A DNA stretch of 9,970 bases, from positions 1 to 9,970 of the forward strand of contig CABRZC010000071.1 of NCBI GenBank assembly GCA_902475375.1, given 5' to 3'. The position numbers and the translations under genes were made by a program. This DNA is from an uncultured Collinsella sp. (GTDB lineage Bacteria > Actinomycetota > Coriobacteriia > Coriobacteriales > Coriobacteriaceae). Of this stretch, positions 1 to 5,818 are shown one piece after another; within the stretch, counting starts at the first letter, position 1; each line of letters starts with the position of its first letter. The notes under the pieces were generated by a model. That model ran no database searches and was not told the DNA's origin. It worked only from the letters and a program-made list of their open reading frames with translations.

Positions 1-8
1 ATACTCAT
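1..8 (-). CDS. Possible 5' end of a leftward gene (cut by window edge)
   Basis: On the minus strand an ATG (positions 8-6) is preceded by a strong Shine-Dalgarno sequence, GGGAGG, with a 6-base gap (TTTTCC). Only the first two full codons (Met-Ser) are visible, so nothing can be said about the product. The ribosome binding site is the 3' arm of the hairpin at 15-47. The alternative is that the hairpin is a terminator of a rightward gene ending just outside the window. That is less likely because no T-run follows the hairpin on the plus strand. The call rests on the ribosome site and start codon only. Confidence 0.3.
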
Positions 9-14
9 GGAAAA

Positions 15-47
15 CCTCCCATTTCCCGATGTCCAAGAAATGGGAGG
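15..47 (-). promoter_or_regulatory. Perfect 11-bp hairpin enclosing a Shine-Dalgarno sequence
   Basis: CCTCCCATTTC (15-25) is an exact reverse complement of GAAATGGGAGG (37-47), with an 11-base loop. On the minus strand the GGGAGG at the 3' side of the stem stands 6 bases before the ATG at position 8, so a folded transcript would hide the ribosome binding site. This is seen in the sequence; regulation of translation by it is inference. A TTTT follows the stem on the minus strand, so a weak leftward terminator is the alternative reading. Confidence 0.45.
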
Positions 48-64
48 CAGTTCACAGGCACCTT

Positions 65-275
65 TGTGGTGGTTTTGACCCGCCACGGCAGTTTGCCTCA
101 ATCTGTAACATCTAGACCGTTAAAAGTCGTCTTACTGTTACAGATTGAGATATTCGTCCCGACGCCCGCCGTCTGTCTCGATCTGTAACAGATAGAGCCG
201 ATTTGCCCGCCCAGATGTTACAGATTGAGATGTTTGAATATCGGGATAGAGAGTCAGCTCCTGTGTGGTGGTTTT
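65..275. repeat. Intergenic repeat array: four 14-bp motifs in alternating orientation
   Basis: The motif CTCAATCTGTAACA occurs at 97-110 (plus), 136-149 (minus), 177-190 (plus, one mismatch, G at base 4) and 216-229 (minus). Centres are 39, 41 and 39 bp apart, close to four helical turns, so the sites would lie on nearly the same face of the DNA. Neighbouring copies can pair as 14-bp stems. The two minus-oriented copies stay similar further out (GATTGAGAT, then A or G, then TT). The array is bracketed by a direct repeat, TGTGGTGGTTTT, at 65-76 and 264-275. It lies between the putative leftward start and the tRNA promoter. It could be a cluster of protein binding sites or a dispersed genomic repeat. 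No coding region is credible here. Confidence 0.75.
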
Positions 276-312
276 CCAGTTTACCAACGATATACGCGCC
301 GGCAAAAAAGTC

Positions 313-321
313 TGCTATACT
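313..321 (+). promoter_or_regulatory. Extended -10 promoter of the tRNA-Glu gene
   Basis: TGCTATACT fits an extended -10 element (TG, one base, then TATACT at 316-321, five of six bases of the consensus). It lies 10 bases before the first base of the tRNA, which allows a short 5' leader. No good -35 hexamer is seen at the normal distance, which is common when the -10 is extended. Confidence 0.55.
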
Positions 322-331
322 CTTTCCCGCT

Positions 332-408
332 GTCCCCATCGTCTAGCGGCCAAGGACGCCACCCTTTCAAGGTGGATATCGCGGGTTCGAATCCCGCTGG
401 GGGCACCA
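332..408 (+). tRNA. tRNA-Glu (anticodon TTC)
   Basis: A full cloverleaf can be drawn. The acceptor stem pairs GTCCCCA (332-338) with TGGGGGC (398-404), including one G-T pair. The D-stem pairs GTC (341-343) with GAC (355-357). The anticodon stem is CCACC (359-363) with GGTGG (371-375), with the loop CTTTCAA giving anticodon TTC at 366-368. The variable loop has 5 bases. The T-arm is GCGGG (381-385), loop TTCGAAT, CCCGC (393-397). The discriminator base is A405 and CCA is encoded at 406-408. The gene reads glutamate codons GAA and GAG. It has its own promoter (313-321) and terminator (421-451). Its last 18 bases are copied exactly at 580-597. Confidence 0.97.
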
Positions 409-420
409 CAGAATCTGAGA

Positions 421-451
421 AGCCCGTTACCAATTCGGTAGCGGGCTTTTT
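421..451 (+). terminator. Rho-independent terminator of tRNA-Glu
   Basis: AGCCCGTTACC (421-431) pairs with GGTAGCGGGCT (437-447), an 11-bp stem with one G-U pair and a 5-base loop, followed by a run of five T (447-451). It begins 13 bases after the CCA end of the tRNA. Confidence 0.85.
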
Positions 452-464
452 GCTACCCATGCGC

Positions 465-597
465 CGGGATTCGAACCCGACAGGGTGCGGAGCTGAGGAA
501 ACGCGCAAGCGTTTTCCAGCGCAGCACGCAAGGAGCGGAGCGACGCAGCGGAAGCGAGCGGCGGAAGCCGCACGCGGACATCCCGCTGGGGGCACCA
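465..597. repeat. tRNA-derived GC-rich block ending in an 18-bp copy of the tRNA-Glu 3' end
   Basis: The block opens with CGGGATTCGAACCCG (465-479), the exact reverse complement of the tRNA T-arm segment at 382-396. It closes with ATCCCGCTGGGGGCACCA (580-597), identical to tRNA bases 391-408. Its ends can pair (CGGGAT at 465-470 with ATCCCG at 580-585). Between them are a small hairpin around 499-516 and a purine-rich, low-complexity stretch (about 531-572) built of GCGGA/AGCGA-like units. No matching 5' acceptor arm is present, so this is not a working second tRNA. It could be a decayed second tRNA-Glu gene, a tRNA-end duplication left by an integrative element, or a dispersed tRNA-derived repeat. 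No gene is credible in 409-687. Confidence 0.6.
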
Positions 598-610
598 ACT
601 TTAAAATGTT

Positions 611-651
611 CGAACCCGCCGGATGTAAGGTCCGACGGGTTCGTTCTTTTT
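611..651. terminator. Terminator between the tRNA region and the EFR1 gene, possibly bidirectional
   Basis: CGAACCCGCCGGA (611-623) pairs with TCCGACGGGTTCG (631-643), 13 positions with one mismatch and a 7-base loop. On the plus strand TTCTTTTT follows (644-651), a good U-tract. On the minus strand the stem is followed by AACATTTT, so it may also stop the leftward EFR1 transcript, whose stop codon lies 37 bases away. Its presence just after the tRNA 3'-end copy at 580-597 fits the loss of a second tRNA gene that kept its terminator. Confidence 0.75.
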
Positions 652-687
652 GCCGTTATAAGACGAAAAGTACTCAACGCCCTTGCG

Positions 688-1449
688 CTAGATGAACAGC
701 TCGCATTCTTTTCGCTCAGAGCAGGCTTTGCTCAACATCTTGGTAGCCGCAGAGAGCATGACGGGATTTACCGCGCGAGCGCCCCGCGGACATACGGCGA
801 CACAGCGCATGCAAGAGATACAGGCCTTTTTGTCCACCCACTTGGGATCGTCTTTGTCGATAGCGCCAACGGGACACACTGCGACGCAAGCCCCGCAGGC
901 GGTGCACTCCTTTGTGGCCCTAGGCACCATACCGGTACCCCCGGCTTTCTTATAGGGACGATTACCCGGAATAGCCGGCTCAGAAGCATCTCCTGCAGAC
1001 ATCTTTTGCTGAATCTGATCCGCAAACCCAGCGAGCTGCGCCGCGTCCTGCGCATCAGGCCGACCGGCGGCAAACTGGCGAACAATAGAATGCTCGGCGA
1101 TGGCAGAAACCGCCGCGATCACCCGAAAGCCCGCATCTTTCGCCGCATCCTCAAGCTCGACCAGCGTGTCCTCATACGCGCGATTTCCGTAAACGCAAAC
1201 CAGAACCGCCTGCGCACCGTTTCCCCGCATCATACCCAAGCGCTCCGCGGCCACAGCCGGGACTCGCCCGCCATACGAGGGCACCGCGACCACGGCTACA
1301 TCCTCTTTTGTCATCGCAACTGTGCGAAAACCAAGCCCGCTATCGGTCAGATCTACAGCAACGGTTTCCCCTTCCAACGCATTGGCAATGTAGCCAGACG
1401 CCTTTTCCGTTCCGCCGGTCGGGCTAAACACGATATCGAATACCTTCAT
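688..1449 (-). CDS. EFR1-family ferredoxin: flavodoxin-like domain plus 2[4Fe-4S]
   Basis: A predicted 253-residue soluble electron-transfer protein. Residues 1-150 resemble a flavodoxin fold: the phosphate-binding loop reads SPTGGTEK (9-16), followed by VPSYGGRVP (56-64) and VYGNRAYED (86-94), expected to bind FMN. Residues 180-222 hold two bacterial ferredoxin clusters, each C-x2-C-x2-C-x3-C-P (Cys 182, 185, 188, 192 and Cys 210, 213, 216, 220), typical of two [4Fe-4S] centres. This order matches the EFR1 family of anaerobes, thought to shuttle low-potential electrons; the redox partner is unknown. The start at 1449 is chosen because GGGGAGG stands 8 bases upstream and the protein then begins directly with the flavodoxin strand (MKVFDIVFSP). 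A longer frame to 1614 would add 55 residues unlike the family and run through the glnA terminator. The gene is 184 bases downstream of glnA on the same strand but separated from it by that terminator. Confidence 0.9.
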   Translation of the reverse strand: MKVFDIVFSPTGGTEKASGYIANALEGETVAVDLTDSGLGFRTVAMTKEDVAVVAVPSYGGRVPAVAAERLGMMRGNGAQAVLVCVYGNRAYEDTLVELEDAAKDAGFRVIAAVSAIAEHSIVRQFAAGRPDAQDAAQLAGFADQIQQKMSAGDASEPAIPGNRPYKKAGGTGMVPRATKECTACGACVAVCPVGAIDKDDPKWVDKKACISCMRCVAVCPRGARAVNPVMLSAATKMLSKACSERKECELFI

Positions 1450-1535
1450 CGGACAATCCTCCCCTTTACGAACAAACGCCCGAAACGTCCGCATGCCAAA
1501 ACAGGTTACAACTTTTAAGATGCCCCGCGCGAAAC

Positions 1536-1564
1536 ACCTGCTCGGCTGCAAGTTCAGAGCAGGT
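1536..1564 (-). promoter_or_regulatory. Inverted repeat upstream of the EFR1 gene
   Basis: ACCTGCTC (1536-1543) is the exact reverse complement of GAGCAGGT (1557-1564), with 13 bases between. It lies 87 bases before the EFR1 start and just after the glnA terminator in the direction of transcription. No T-run follows it, so it is not a clear terminator. A leader hairpin or protein site is possible. No convincing promoter hexamers were found nearby. Confidence 0.3.
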
Positions 1565-1572
1565 CCGAGCGA

Positions 1573-1610
1573 CATAAAGAGAAGGGGCCTCGCACAGGCG
1601 AGACCCCTTC
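1573..1610 (-). terminator. Rho-independent terminator of glnA
   Basis: GAAGGGGCCTCGC (1581-1593) pairs with GCGAGACCCCTTC (1598-1610), 13 positions with a 4-base loop. The single non-Watson-Crick position is a G-U pair when read on the minus strand but a C-A mismatch on the plus strand. Minus-strand reading is followed by CTCTTTAT. Both points orient it to end the leftward glnA transcript, whose stop codon is 24 bases upstream. Confidence 0.8.
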
Positions 1611-1633
1611 GCACACAAAATCAAACGTGTCTG

Positions 1634-3721
1634 TTACACATAGAACAGAATGTCGTCGTAGGTCGGAACCGGCCAGTAGTCGGCGGCCACGATCTCCTCC
1701 ATGGCATCCACGGCGGCGCGCAGCGTATCCATAGCGGGAACGACCTCATGTGCATACACGTTGGCCTGCTCCTGGCCATCGAGGGCCTCGGCCTTCTGAT
1801 GCACGGCGTCGAGCGCCTTGATGGAGTCGTTAATGGTGGTGATACCGTTGCAGAGCTTGTTGAGCGTGTTCTGCTCGCACTGCATGGCGGCCTCAGCACC
1901 GGCGGCACGAATAGTCTCAAGACCCTTAGCGACCTTGGTGGCATATGCGGTAATGACCGGGCGATAGGTACGACGCGCCTCGCGAACCATCGTGGTGGCC
2001 TCGATGTTCATGAGCTTGTTGTACTTCTCGAGCTTGCAGTCGTAGCGGCACTGGGCCTCGGCCTTGGTCAGGACACCCGTCTCCTCAAAGAGCGCAATGG
2101 CCTTATCGGAAACAAAGGCGGGCAGGGCGTCGGCCGTGGTCTTGTTGTTGGCAAGACCACGCTTCTCGGCCTCAACGGGCCACTCGTCGGAGTAGCCATC
2201 GCCGGAGAAGAGGATGCGCTGGTGGTCGGTCAGCACCTTCTTGCAGTACTCGAGCGCGGCGTCCTGGAACTCATCCTCGGGCGTACCCTCAAGCGCGTCG
2301 GCGAAGGACTTGAGCGACTTGGCCACGGCGGCATCGAGCACCAGGTTGGAGTCGGAGACGTTCTGCTCGGAGCCGCAGGCACGGAACTCGAACTTGTTGC
2401 CGGTGAAGGCAAACGGGGAGGTGCGGTTGCGGTCGGTGTTGTCCTGCATCAGCTTGGGCAGGGTATCGGCGCCCAGGTCGAGCACGCCGCGCGTGGCATG
2501 GACGGAAGCCTTGCCATCGATGATCTTCTCGACGACCTCGGTAAGCTGGTCGCCCAGGAAGATGGACATAATCGCCGGAGGAGCCTCGTTGGCGCCCAGA
2601 CGATGATCGTTGCCGGCCGAGGCAACGGAGGCACGCAGGAGCTCCTGATAGTTATCGACGGCCTCGATCACCGCGGTGAGGAAGACGATGAACTGCAGGT
2701 TGTCGAGCGGGGTGTCGCCCGGATCGAGCAGATTCTCGGACTCGGTGCCAAGCGACCAGTTGTTGTGCTTGCCCGAACCGTTGATGCCCTCGAAGGGCTT
2801 CTCGTGCAGCAGGCAGACCAAGTCGTGGCGGGAGGCGATGAGCTTCATCTTCTCCATCATGACCAGGTTCTGGTCGATAGCCTCGTTGACCTCGCCATAG
2901 ACAGGGGCGAGCTCATGCTGGCAAGGAGCGACCTCGTTGTGCTTGGTCTTGGCGGGAATACCAAGCGCCCACAGCTCATCGTCCAGGTCCTTCATATAGG
3001 CCGAGACGGTGGGGCGGATAGCGCCAAAGTAGTGCTCCTCGAGCTCCTGGCCCTTGCAGGGAGCAGCACCAAAGAGGGTGCGGCCGGTGATGACCAGGTC
3101 CCTGCGCTTGCGGTAAGCGTCCTTCTTGATCAGGAAGTACTCCTGCTCATCGCCCACGGAAGGAACGACCTTCTTGGGGGTCTTGCCAAACAGCGCCAAA
3201 ACGCGCTTGGACTCACGCGAGAGCGCGGTCATGGAGCGCAGCAGCGGGGTCTTCTTGTCCAGGGCCTCGCCCGTGTAGGAGCAGAAAGCCGTGGGGATGC
3301 ACAGGACATCGTCCTTGATAAAAGCGGGGCTGGTGGGATCCCAGGCGGTGTAGCCGCGGGCCTCGAAGGTGGCGCGCAGGCCGCCGTTGGGGAAGCTGGA
3401 GGCGTCCGGCTCGCCCTGGATGAGGTTCTTGCCCGTAAACTTGGTAATGGCGGTGCCGTCGTGGTTGGGCTCGAGGAAGCTGTCGTGCTTCTCGGAAGTA
3501 ATGCCCGAAAGCGGCTGGAACCAGTGCGCGTAGTGCGTCGCGCCCTTGGAGATGGCCCAAACCTTCATGGCGTGGGCAACGGCGTTGGCCACATCCAGGT
3601 CGAGCGGCTCACCGTCCTCGAGGGTTGCAGCAAGGCGCTTCCAAATGTCCTTGGGGAGGTAGTCCTTCATGACTTCCTCAGAGAACACCATGGTCCCGAA
3701 GCGGTCAGTAAGTTCGGCCAT
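1634..3721 (-). CDS. glnA: Glutamine synthetase, type III (GlnN-type)
   Basis: Predicted to make glutamine from glutamate, ammonia and ATP in the cytoplasm, the entry step of nitrogen assimilation. The 695-residue length fits the long type III class (about 700) and not type I (about 470). The N-terminal part carries the type III beta-grasp region (about 60-180). The catalytic core has GRTLFGA (213-219), HNEVAPCQHE (261-270), EGINGSGKHNNWS (311-323) and NRTSPFAFTGNKFEFR (432-447), all expected around the ATP, glutamate and metal sites. The C-terminal part (about 540-695) is the helical type III extension. The position often seen as Ala/Gly in NEVAPxQHE is Cys here (C267). The start at 3721 has GGGAG seven bases upstream on the minus strand; the in-frame ATG at 3784 would add 21 residues running through leader hairpins. 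The gene reads away from the metF operon and ends in a terminator at 1573-1610. Regulation may act through its structured leader (3743-3838). Confidence 0.96.
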   Translation of the reverse strand: MAELTDRFGTMVFSEEVMKDYLPKDIWKRLAATLEDGEPLDLDVANAVAHAMKVWAISKGATHYAHWFQPLSGITSEKHDSFLEPNHDGTAITKFTGKNLIQGEPDASSFPNGGLRATFEARGYTAWDPTSPAFIKDDVLCIPTAFCSYTGEALDKKTPLLRSMTALSRESKRVLALFGKTPKKVVPSVGDEQEYFLIKKDAYRKRRDLVITGRTLFGAAPCKGQELEEHYFGAIRPTVSAYMKDLDDELWALGIPAKTKHNEVAPCQHELAPVYGEVNEAIDQNLVMMEKMKLIASRHDLVCLLHEKPFEGINGSGKHNNWSLGTESENLLDPGDTPLDNLQFIVFLTAVIEAVDNYQELLRASVASAGNDHRLGANEAPPAIMSIFLGDQLTEVVEKIIDGKASVHATRGVLDLGADTLPKLMQDNTDRNRTSPFAFTGNKFEFRACGSEQNVSDSNLVLDAAVAKSLKSFADALEGTPEDEFQDAALEYCKKVLTDHQRILFSGDGYSDEWPVEAEKRGLANNKTTADALPAFVSDKAIALFEETGVLTKAEAQCRYDCKLEKYNKLMNIEATTMVREARRTYRPVITAYATKVAKGLETIRAAGAEAAMQCEQNTLNKLCNGITTINDSIKALDAVHQKAEALDGQEQANVYAHEVVPAMDTLRAAVDAMEEIVAADYWPVPTYDDILFYV

Positions 3722-3742
3722 ACGGAACTCCCTTCGTATCGG

Positions 3743-3838
3743 CACCGCGTGAGAAGCGGTGTTGATTACTAACGAACGAGTCATAGCTTAGACTCGCCGT
3801 GTTTCCGCGACATTACCGTTATGTTGCTGTCGCGAAAC
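3743..3838 (-). promoter_or_regulatory. Structured 5' leader of glnA with three consecutive hairpins
   Basis: Three stems stand one after another upstream of the glnA ribosome site. CACCGC (3743-3748) pairs with GCGGTG (3756-3761). CGAGTC (3777-3782) pairs with GACTCG (3791-3796). GTTTC-C-GCGACA (3801-3812) pairs with TGTCGCGAAAC (3828-3838) as 11 bp with one bulged C. The first ends 22 bases before the start codon. The stems are seen directly; that they fold in the RNA and regulate glnA is inference. I do not recognise a known riboswitch class. The outer stem could also be a protein-binding palindrome. Confidence 0.45.
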
Positions 3839-3945
3839 CAATCATTGAGGTTACCCTATCGAGGCGGCGTTGCCACCCTCAACAGCCAATCAACTGCATA
3901 AATTGCAGACCTCTCCCCATGGTTTAAGGGTAATCAATTTGGGAC

Positions 3946-3995
3946 GGGGCTTTATTAACTGGTATTTCGCATCAGATACCATTCAATATAGCCCC
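3946..3995. promoter_or_regulatory. Nested hairpin / dyad between glnA and metF
   Basis: An outer stem GGGGCTTTATT (3946-3956) pairs with AATATAGCCCC (3985-3995) with one mismatch. Inside it TGGTAT (3960-3965) pairs exactly with ATACCA (3976-3981), leaving a 10-base loop. The inner part alone is a 22-bp dyad suited to a dimeric repressor. It is 154 bases upstream of metF and 225 bases upstream of glnA. It is not followed by a T-run on either strand, so it is not a standard terminator. Confidence 0.4.
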
Positions 3996-4098
3996 ATCCT
4001 ACATTGACCGCCCTGTTATAGGAAATGCCGATAGCGAAGCATTTTCGATTGGTATCCCCAAATAGCGAGAGAAACTCCGCCTTAGCGCAGTGGTGCTG

Positions 4099-4104
4099 TA
4101 GAAT
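4099..4104 (+). promoter_or_regulatory. Candidate -10 element for the metF operon
   Basis: TAGAAT matches five of six bases of the TATAAT consensus and lies 45 bases before the metF start codon. No good -35 is found at 16-18 bases. The same hexamer precedes the DUF711 gene at 8437-8442. This is a weak call by eye. Confidence 0.3.
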
Positions 4105-4148
4105 CCTTGCAACAAAACATCGCACCCAGGCATCTAAAGGAGCACGAT

Positions 4149-5021
4149 ATGCGCGTCGACGAGGTTTTTAAGCAGGCAGCATCCCAGGGCACCGCACCCG
4201 TTTCGTTTGAGATGTTCCCGCCCAAGGGCGAGCTAACCCTCGACACGGCTCGCGAAGTGGCAGGCAATCTGTGCAAGCTTTCGCCGAGCTTTGTCTCGGT
4301 CACCTGCTCGGCCGGCGGCTCGGGTAACGGTGCCACCACCGCCCCCATCGCGCATATGATTTCGAGCGAATTCGATACGCCCTCGGTAGCGCATCTCACC
4401 TGCGTGGGCCGCACCCACGCCGACATCGCCGCCAAGATTGACGAGTATCGCACCGCCGGCGTGGAAAACGTGCTGGCCCTGCGCGGCGACCTGCCCGCTG
4501 GCGCGACTGAGGACGACAAGCCCGCCTCGGACTACGCCTACGCCCGCGACCTCATCCCCGAGCTCGTCGACGCCGGCTTTTGTGTGGGCGCCGCAGCCTA
4601 CCCCGAGGGCCACATTGCCTGCGAGGACCTCAACGTCTCGGTCGAGCACCTCAAGCAAAAGCAAGATGCCGGCGCAAGCTTCTTTGTGACACAGCTCTTC
4701 TTTGATAACGAGTGCTTCTATCGCTTCCGCGAGCTTGCCGACAAGGCCGGCATCACCGTGCCCATTACCGCGGGCATCATGCCGTTTATGGGCAAGTCGC
4801 AGATCAGCCGAATGGTCTTTATGTGCGGCGCGTCGCTGCCCTCCCCCGTCATCAAGATCCTCGCCAAGTACGAGAACGACCCCGAAAGCCTGCAGGCAGC
4901 CGGTGTAGATTATGCTGCTCGTCAGCTTTGCGACCTTAAGGAGCACGGTGCCGACGGCCTGCACCTGTACACTATGAACCGTCCTGCGATCGCCGCGACC
5001 ATTATGGAGCGCCTGGGGTAA
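4149..5021 (+). CDS. metF: Methylenetetrahydrofolate reductase MetF
   Basis: Predicted FAD enzyme of the cytoplasm that reduces 5,10-methylene-tetrahydrofolate to 5-methyl-tetrahydrofolate, the methyl donor for MetH encoded two genes on. The 290 residues match the short bacterial MetF. Family motifs appear in order along one TIM barrel: SFEMFPPKG (19-27) with Glu21, expected to be the catalytic acid; VTCSAGGSGN (51-60); LTCVGRT (83-89); LALRGDLP (109-116) with Asp114 near the flavin; FFVTQLFFDN (178-187); ITAGIMPF (206-213); and the C-terminal LHLYTMNR (271-278), a family end signature. The start at 4149 follows AAAGGAG with a six-base gap; the upstream in-frame ATG at 4107 lies close to the candidate -10 and lacks a ribosome site. 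The stop TAA overlaps the next start (TAATG at 5019-5023), so the two are probably translationally coupled. First gene of the operon. Confidence 0.96.
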   Translation: MRVDEVFKQAASQGTAPVSFEMFPPKGELTLDTAREVAGNLCKLSPSFVSVTCSAGGSGNGATTAPIAHMISSEFDTPSVAHLTCVGRTHADIAAKIDEYRTAGVENVLALRGDLPAGATEDDKPASDYAYARDLIPELVDAGFCVGAAAYPEGHIACEDLNVSVEHLKQKQDAGASFFVTQLFFDNECFYRFRELADKAGITVPITAGIMPFMGKSQISRMVFMCGASLPSPVIKILAKYENDPESLQAAGVDYAARQLCDLKEHGADGLHLYTMNRPAIAATIMERLG

Positions 5022-5809
5022 TGGAAAAACCGCACATCGATACAACCGCTGTCGAAGTGCCGGCCGACCTTGCGTCGCCGGCGCTTTACCGTATCGACGC
5101 TGCCCACCACCCCCGTGTCGACCGTGCCGAGATGCTGCGGTATCTGGGCTACGGCGGCCAGCAGATTGAGCCCGAACTGTCACGACGTATTGAGCTTGTG
5201 GTCGAGCGCCTAGAGCTGGATATCGAGCCCCGCGGCGTGCGACGCGTGTTTGCCGTCGATGCCACGGGCGTTGACGAGCAGGGCGAGCCCTGCATCCGCT
5301 TGGTTGGCACCAATGTTGAGCTGCGGGGTCGTGATATCTATCGCCACCTTAAGGACGCCCGCCTGGCGGCGCTCATGGCATGTACCCTCGGGATGTCTGC
5401 CGAACGCCGTCTGCGAACCACCGGAACCCAGCAACCCCTGGAAGGCGCCGTGCTCGACGCCGCATGCTCTGCCTATGTAGAAGCCGCCGTCGAGCAGATG
5501 GACCAGCAGGTCAAGGCTGCGGCCGCTGCACACGGACTCGCCGGTAACTGGCGCTTCAGTCCCGGTTATGGCGACTGCCCGCTTACGGCCCAGCGCTCGA
5601 TCGTGGCTGCACTCAACGCCACACGGCTCATCGGGCTTACCGTCACCCCCACCAGCCTGCTCATGCCCACCAAGAGCGTGACCGCGGTGATCGGCCTGTT
5701 TGACGGCGAAGTCCACGACGCTCAGAGCCGCCCCACCTGCAATATCTGCCGCATGCGTGAGCACTGCCGCTTCCGCGCCGCCCACACCACCTGCTATTCC
5801 AGCCATTAG
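5021..5809 (+). CDS. Stand-alone MetH reactivation (SAM-binding activation domain) protein
   Basis: The 262-residue product looks like the reactivation domain normally fused to the C-terminus of MetH, here as a separate protein. That domain binds S-adenosylmethionine and supplies the methyl group that, with one electron, returns oxidised cob(II)alamin to methylcobalamin. The expected SAM-site signature R-x2-P-G-Y-x2-C-P is present as RFSPGYGDCP (178-187). The C-terminus has clustered cysteines, C-x2-C-x5-C (240, 243, 249) plus Cys258, which could bind metal; this is not part of the E. coli MetH domain and recalls similar tails in stand-alone versions. Its ATG overlaps the metF stop codon by one base, and its own stop codon overlaps the ribosome site of metH. 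Gene order and the missing domain in MetH agree on its role. The electron donor is unknown. Confidence 0.88.
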   Translation: MEKPHIDTTAVEVPADLASPALYRIDAAHHPRVDRAEMLRYLGYGGQQIEPELSRRIELVVERLELDIEPRGVRRVFAVDATGVDEQGEPCIRLVGTNVELRGRDIYRHLKDARLAALMACTLGMSAERRLRTTGTQQPLEGAVLDAACSAYVEAAVEQMDQQVKAAAAAHGLAGNWRFSPGYGDCPLTAQRSIVAALNATRLIGLTVTPTSLLMPTKSVTAVIGLFDGEVHDAQSRPTCNICRMREHCRFRAAHTTCYSSH

Positions 5810-5818
5810 GAGCCATCG

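Larger units (their letters stand above)
3839..4148. other. Divergent glnA/metF control region
   Basis: No gene is credible here. For the leftward glnA, TTGAGG (minus strand of 3877-3882) and TAGGGT (minus strand of 3853-3858) are 18 bases apart, a weak promoter candidate. A small dyad CTGCA-TAAAT-TGCAG lies at 3894-3908. A nested hairpin lies at 3946-3995. For metF, a -10-like TAGAAT is at 4099-4104 without a clear -35; TTGACC at 4004-4009 has no matching -10 at the right distance. The local AT content is higher than in the flanking genes, as expected for a promoter region. Confidence 0.5.

Noticed and set aside
97..229. CRISPR array
   Set aside because: The repeats alternate in orientation, are only 14 bp, and no cas gene is near; CRISPR repeats are all in one direction.
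409..579. Complete integrative element between the duplicated tRNA ends
   Set aside because: Only 171 bases lie between the copies and no integrase or other gene fits; at most a remnant.
225..695. Overlapping frames on both strands across the tRNA region
   Set aside because: They translate through the tRNA-Glu gene and terminators; the peptide PPAGFEP is the usual artefact of reading a T-arm backwards.
1493..3772. Open frame of 759 codons on the plus strand
   Set aside because: It is the antisense shadow of the type III glutamine synthetase and runs through its terminator and leader; it has no domain of its own.
3722..3784. Upstream ATG at 3784 as the glnA start
   Set aside because: It would place leader hairpins inside the coding sequence and lacks a ribosome site, while 3721 has GGGAG at a good distance and gives the usual family N-terminus.
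3786..4148. SAM or cobalamin riboswitch before metF
   Set aside because: Expected because of metF/metH, but I could not find the conserved core of a SAM-I, SAM-II or cobalamin riboswitch by eye. A covariance-model scan would settle it.
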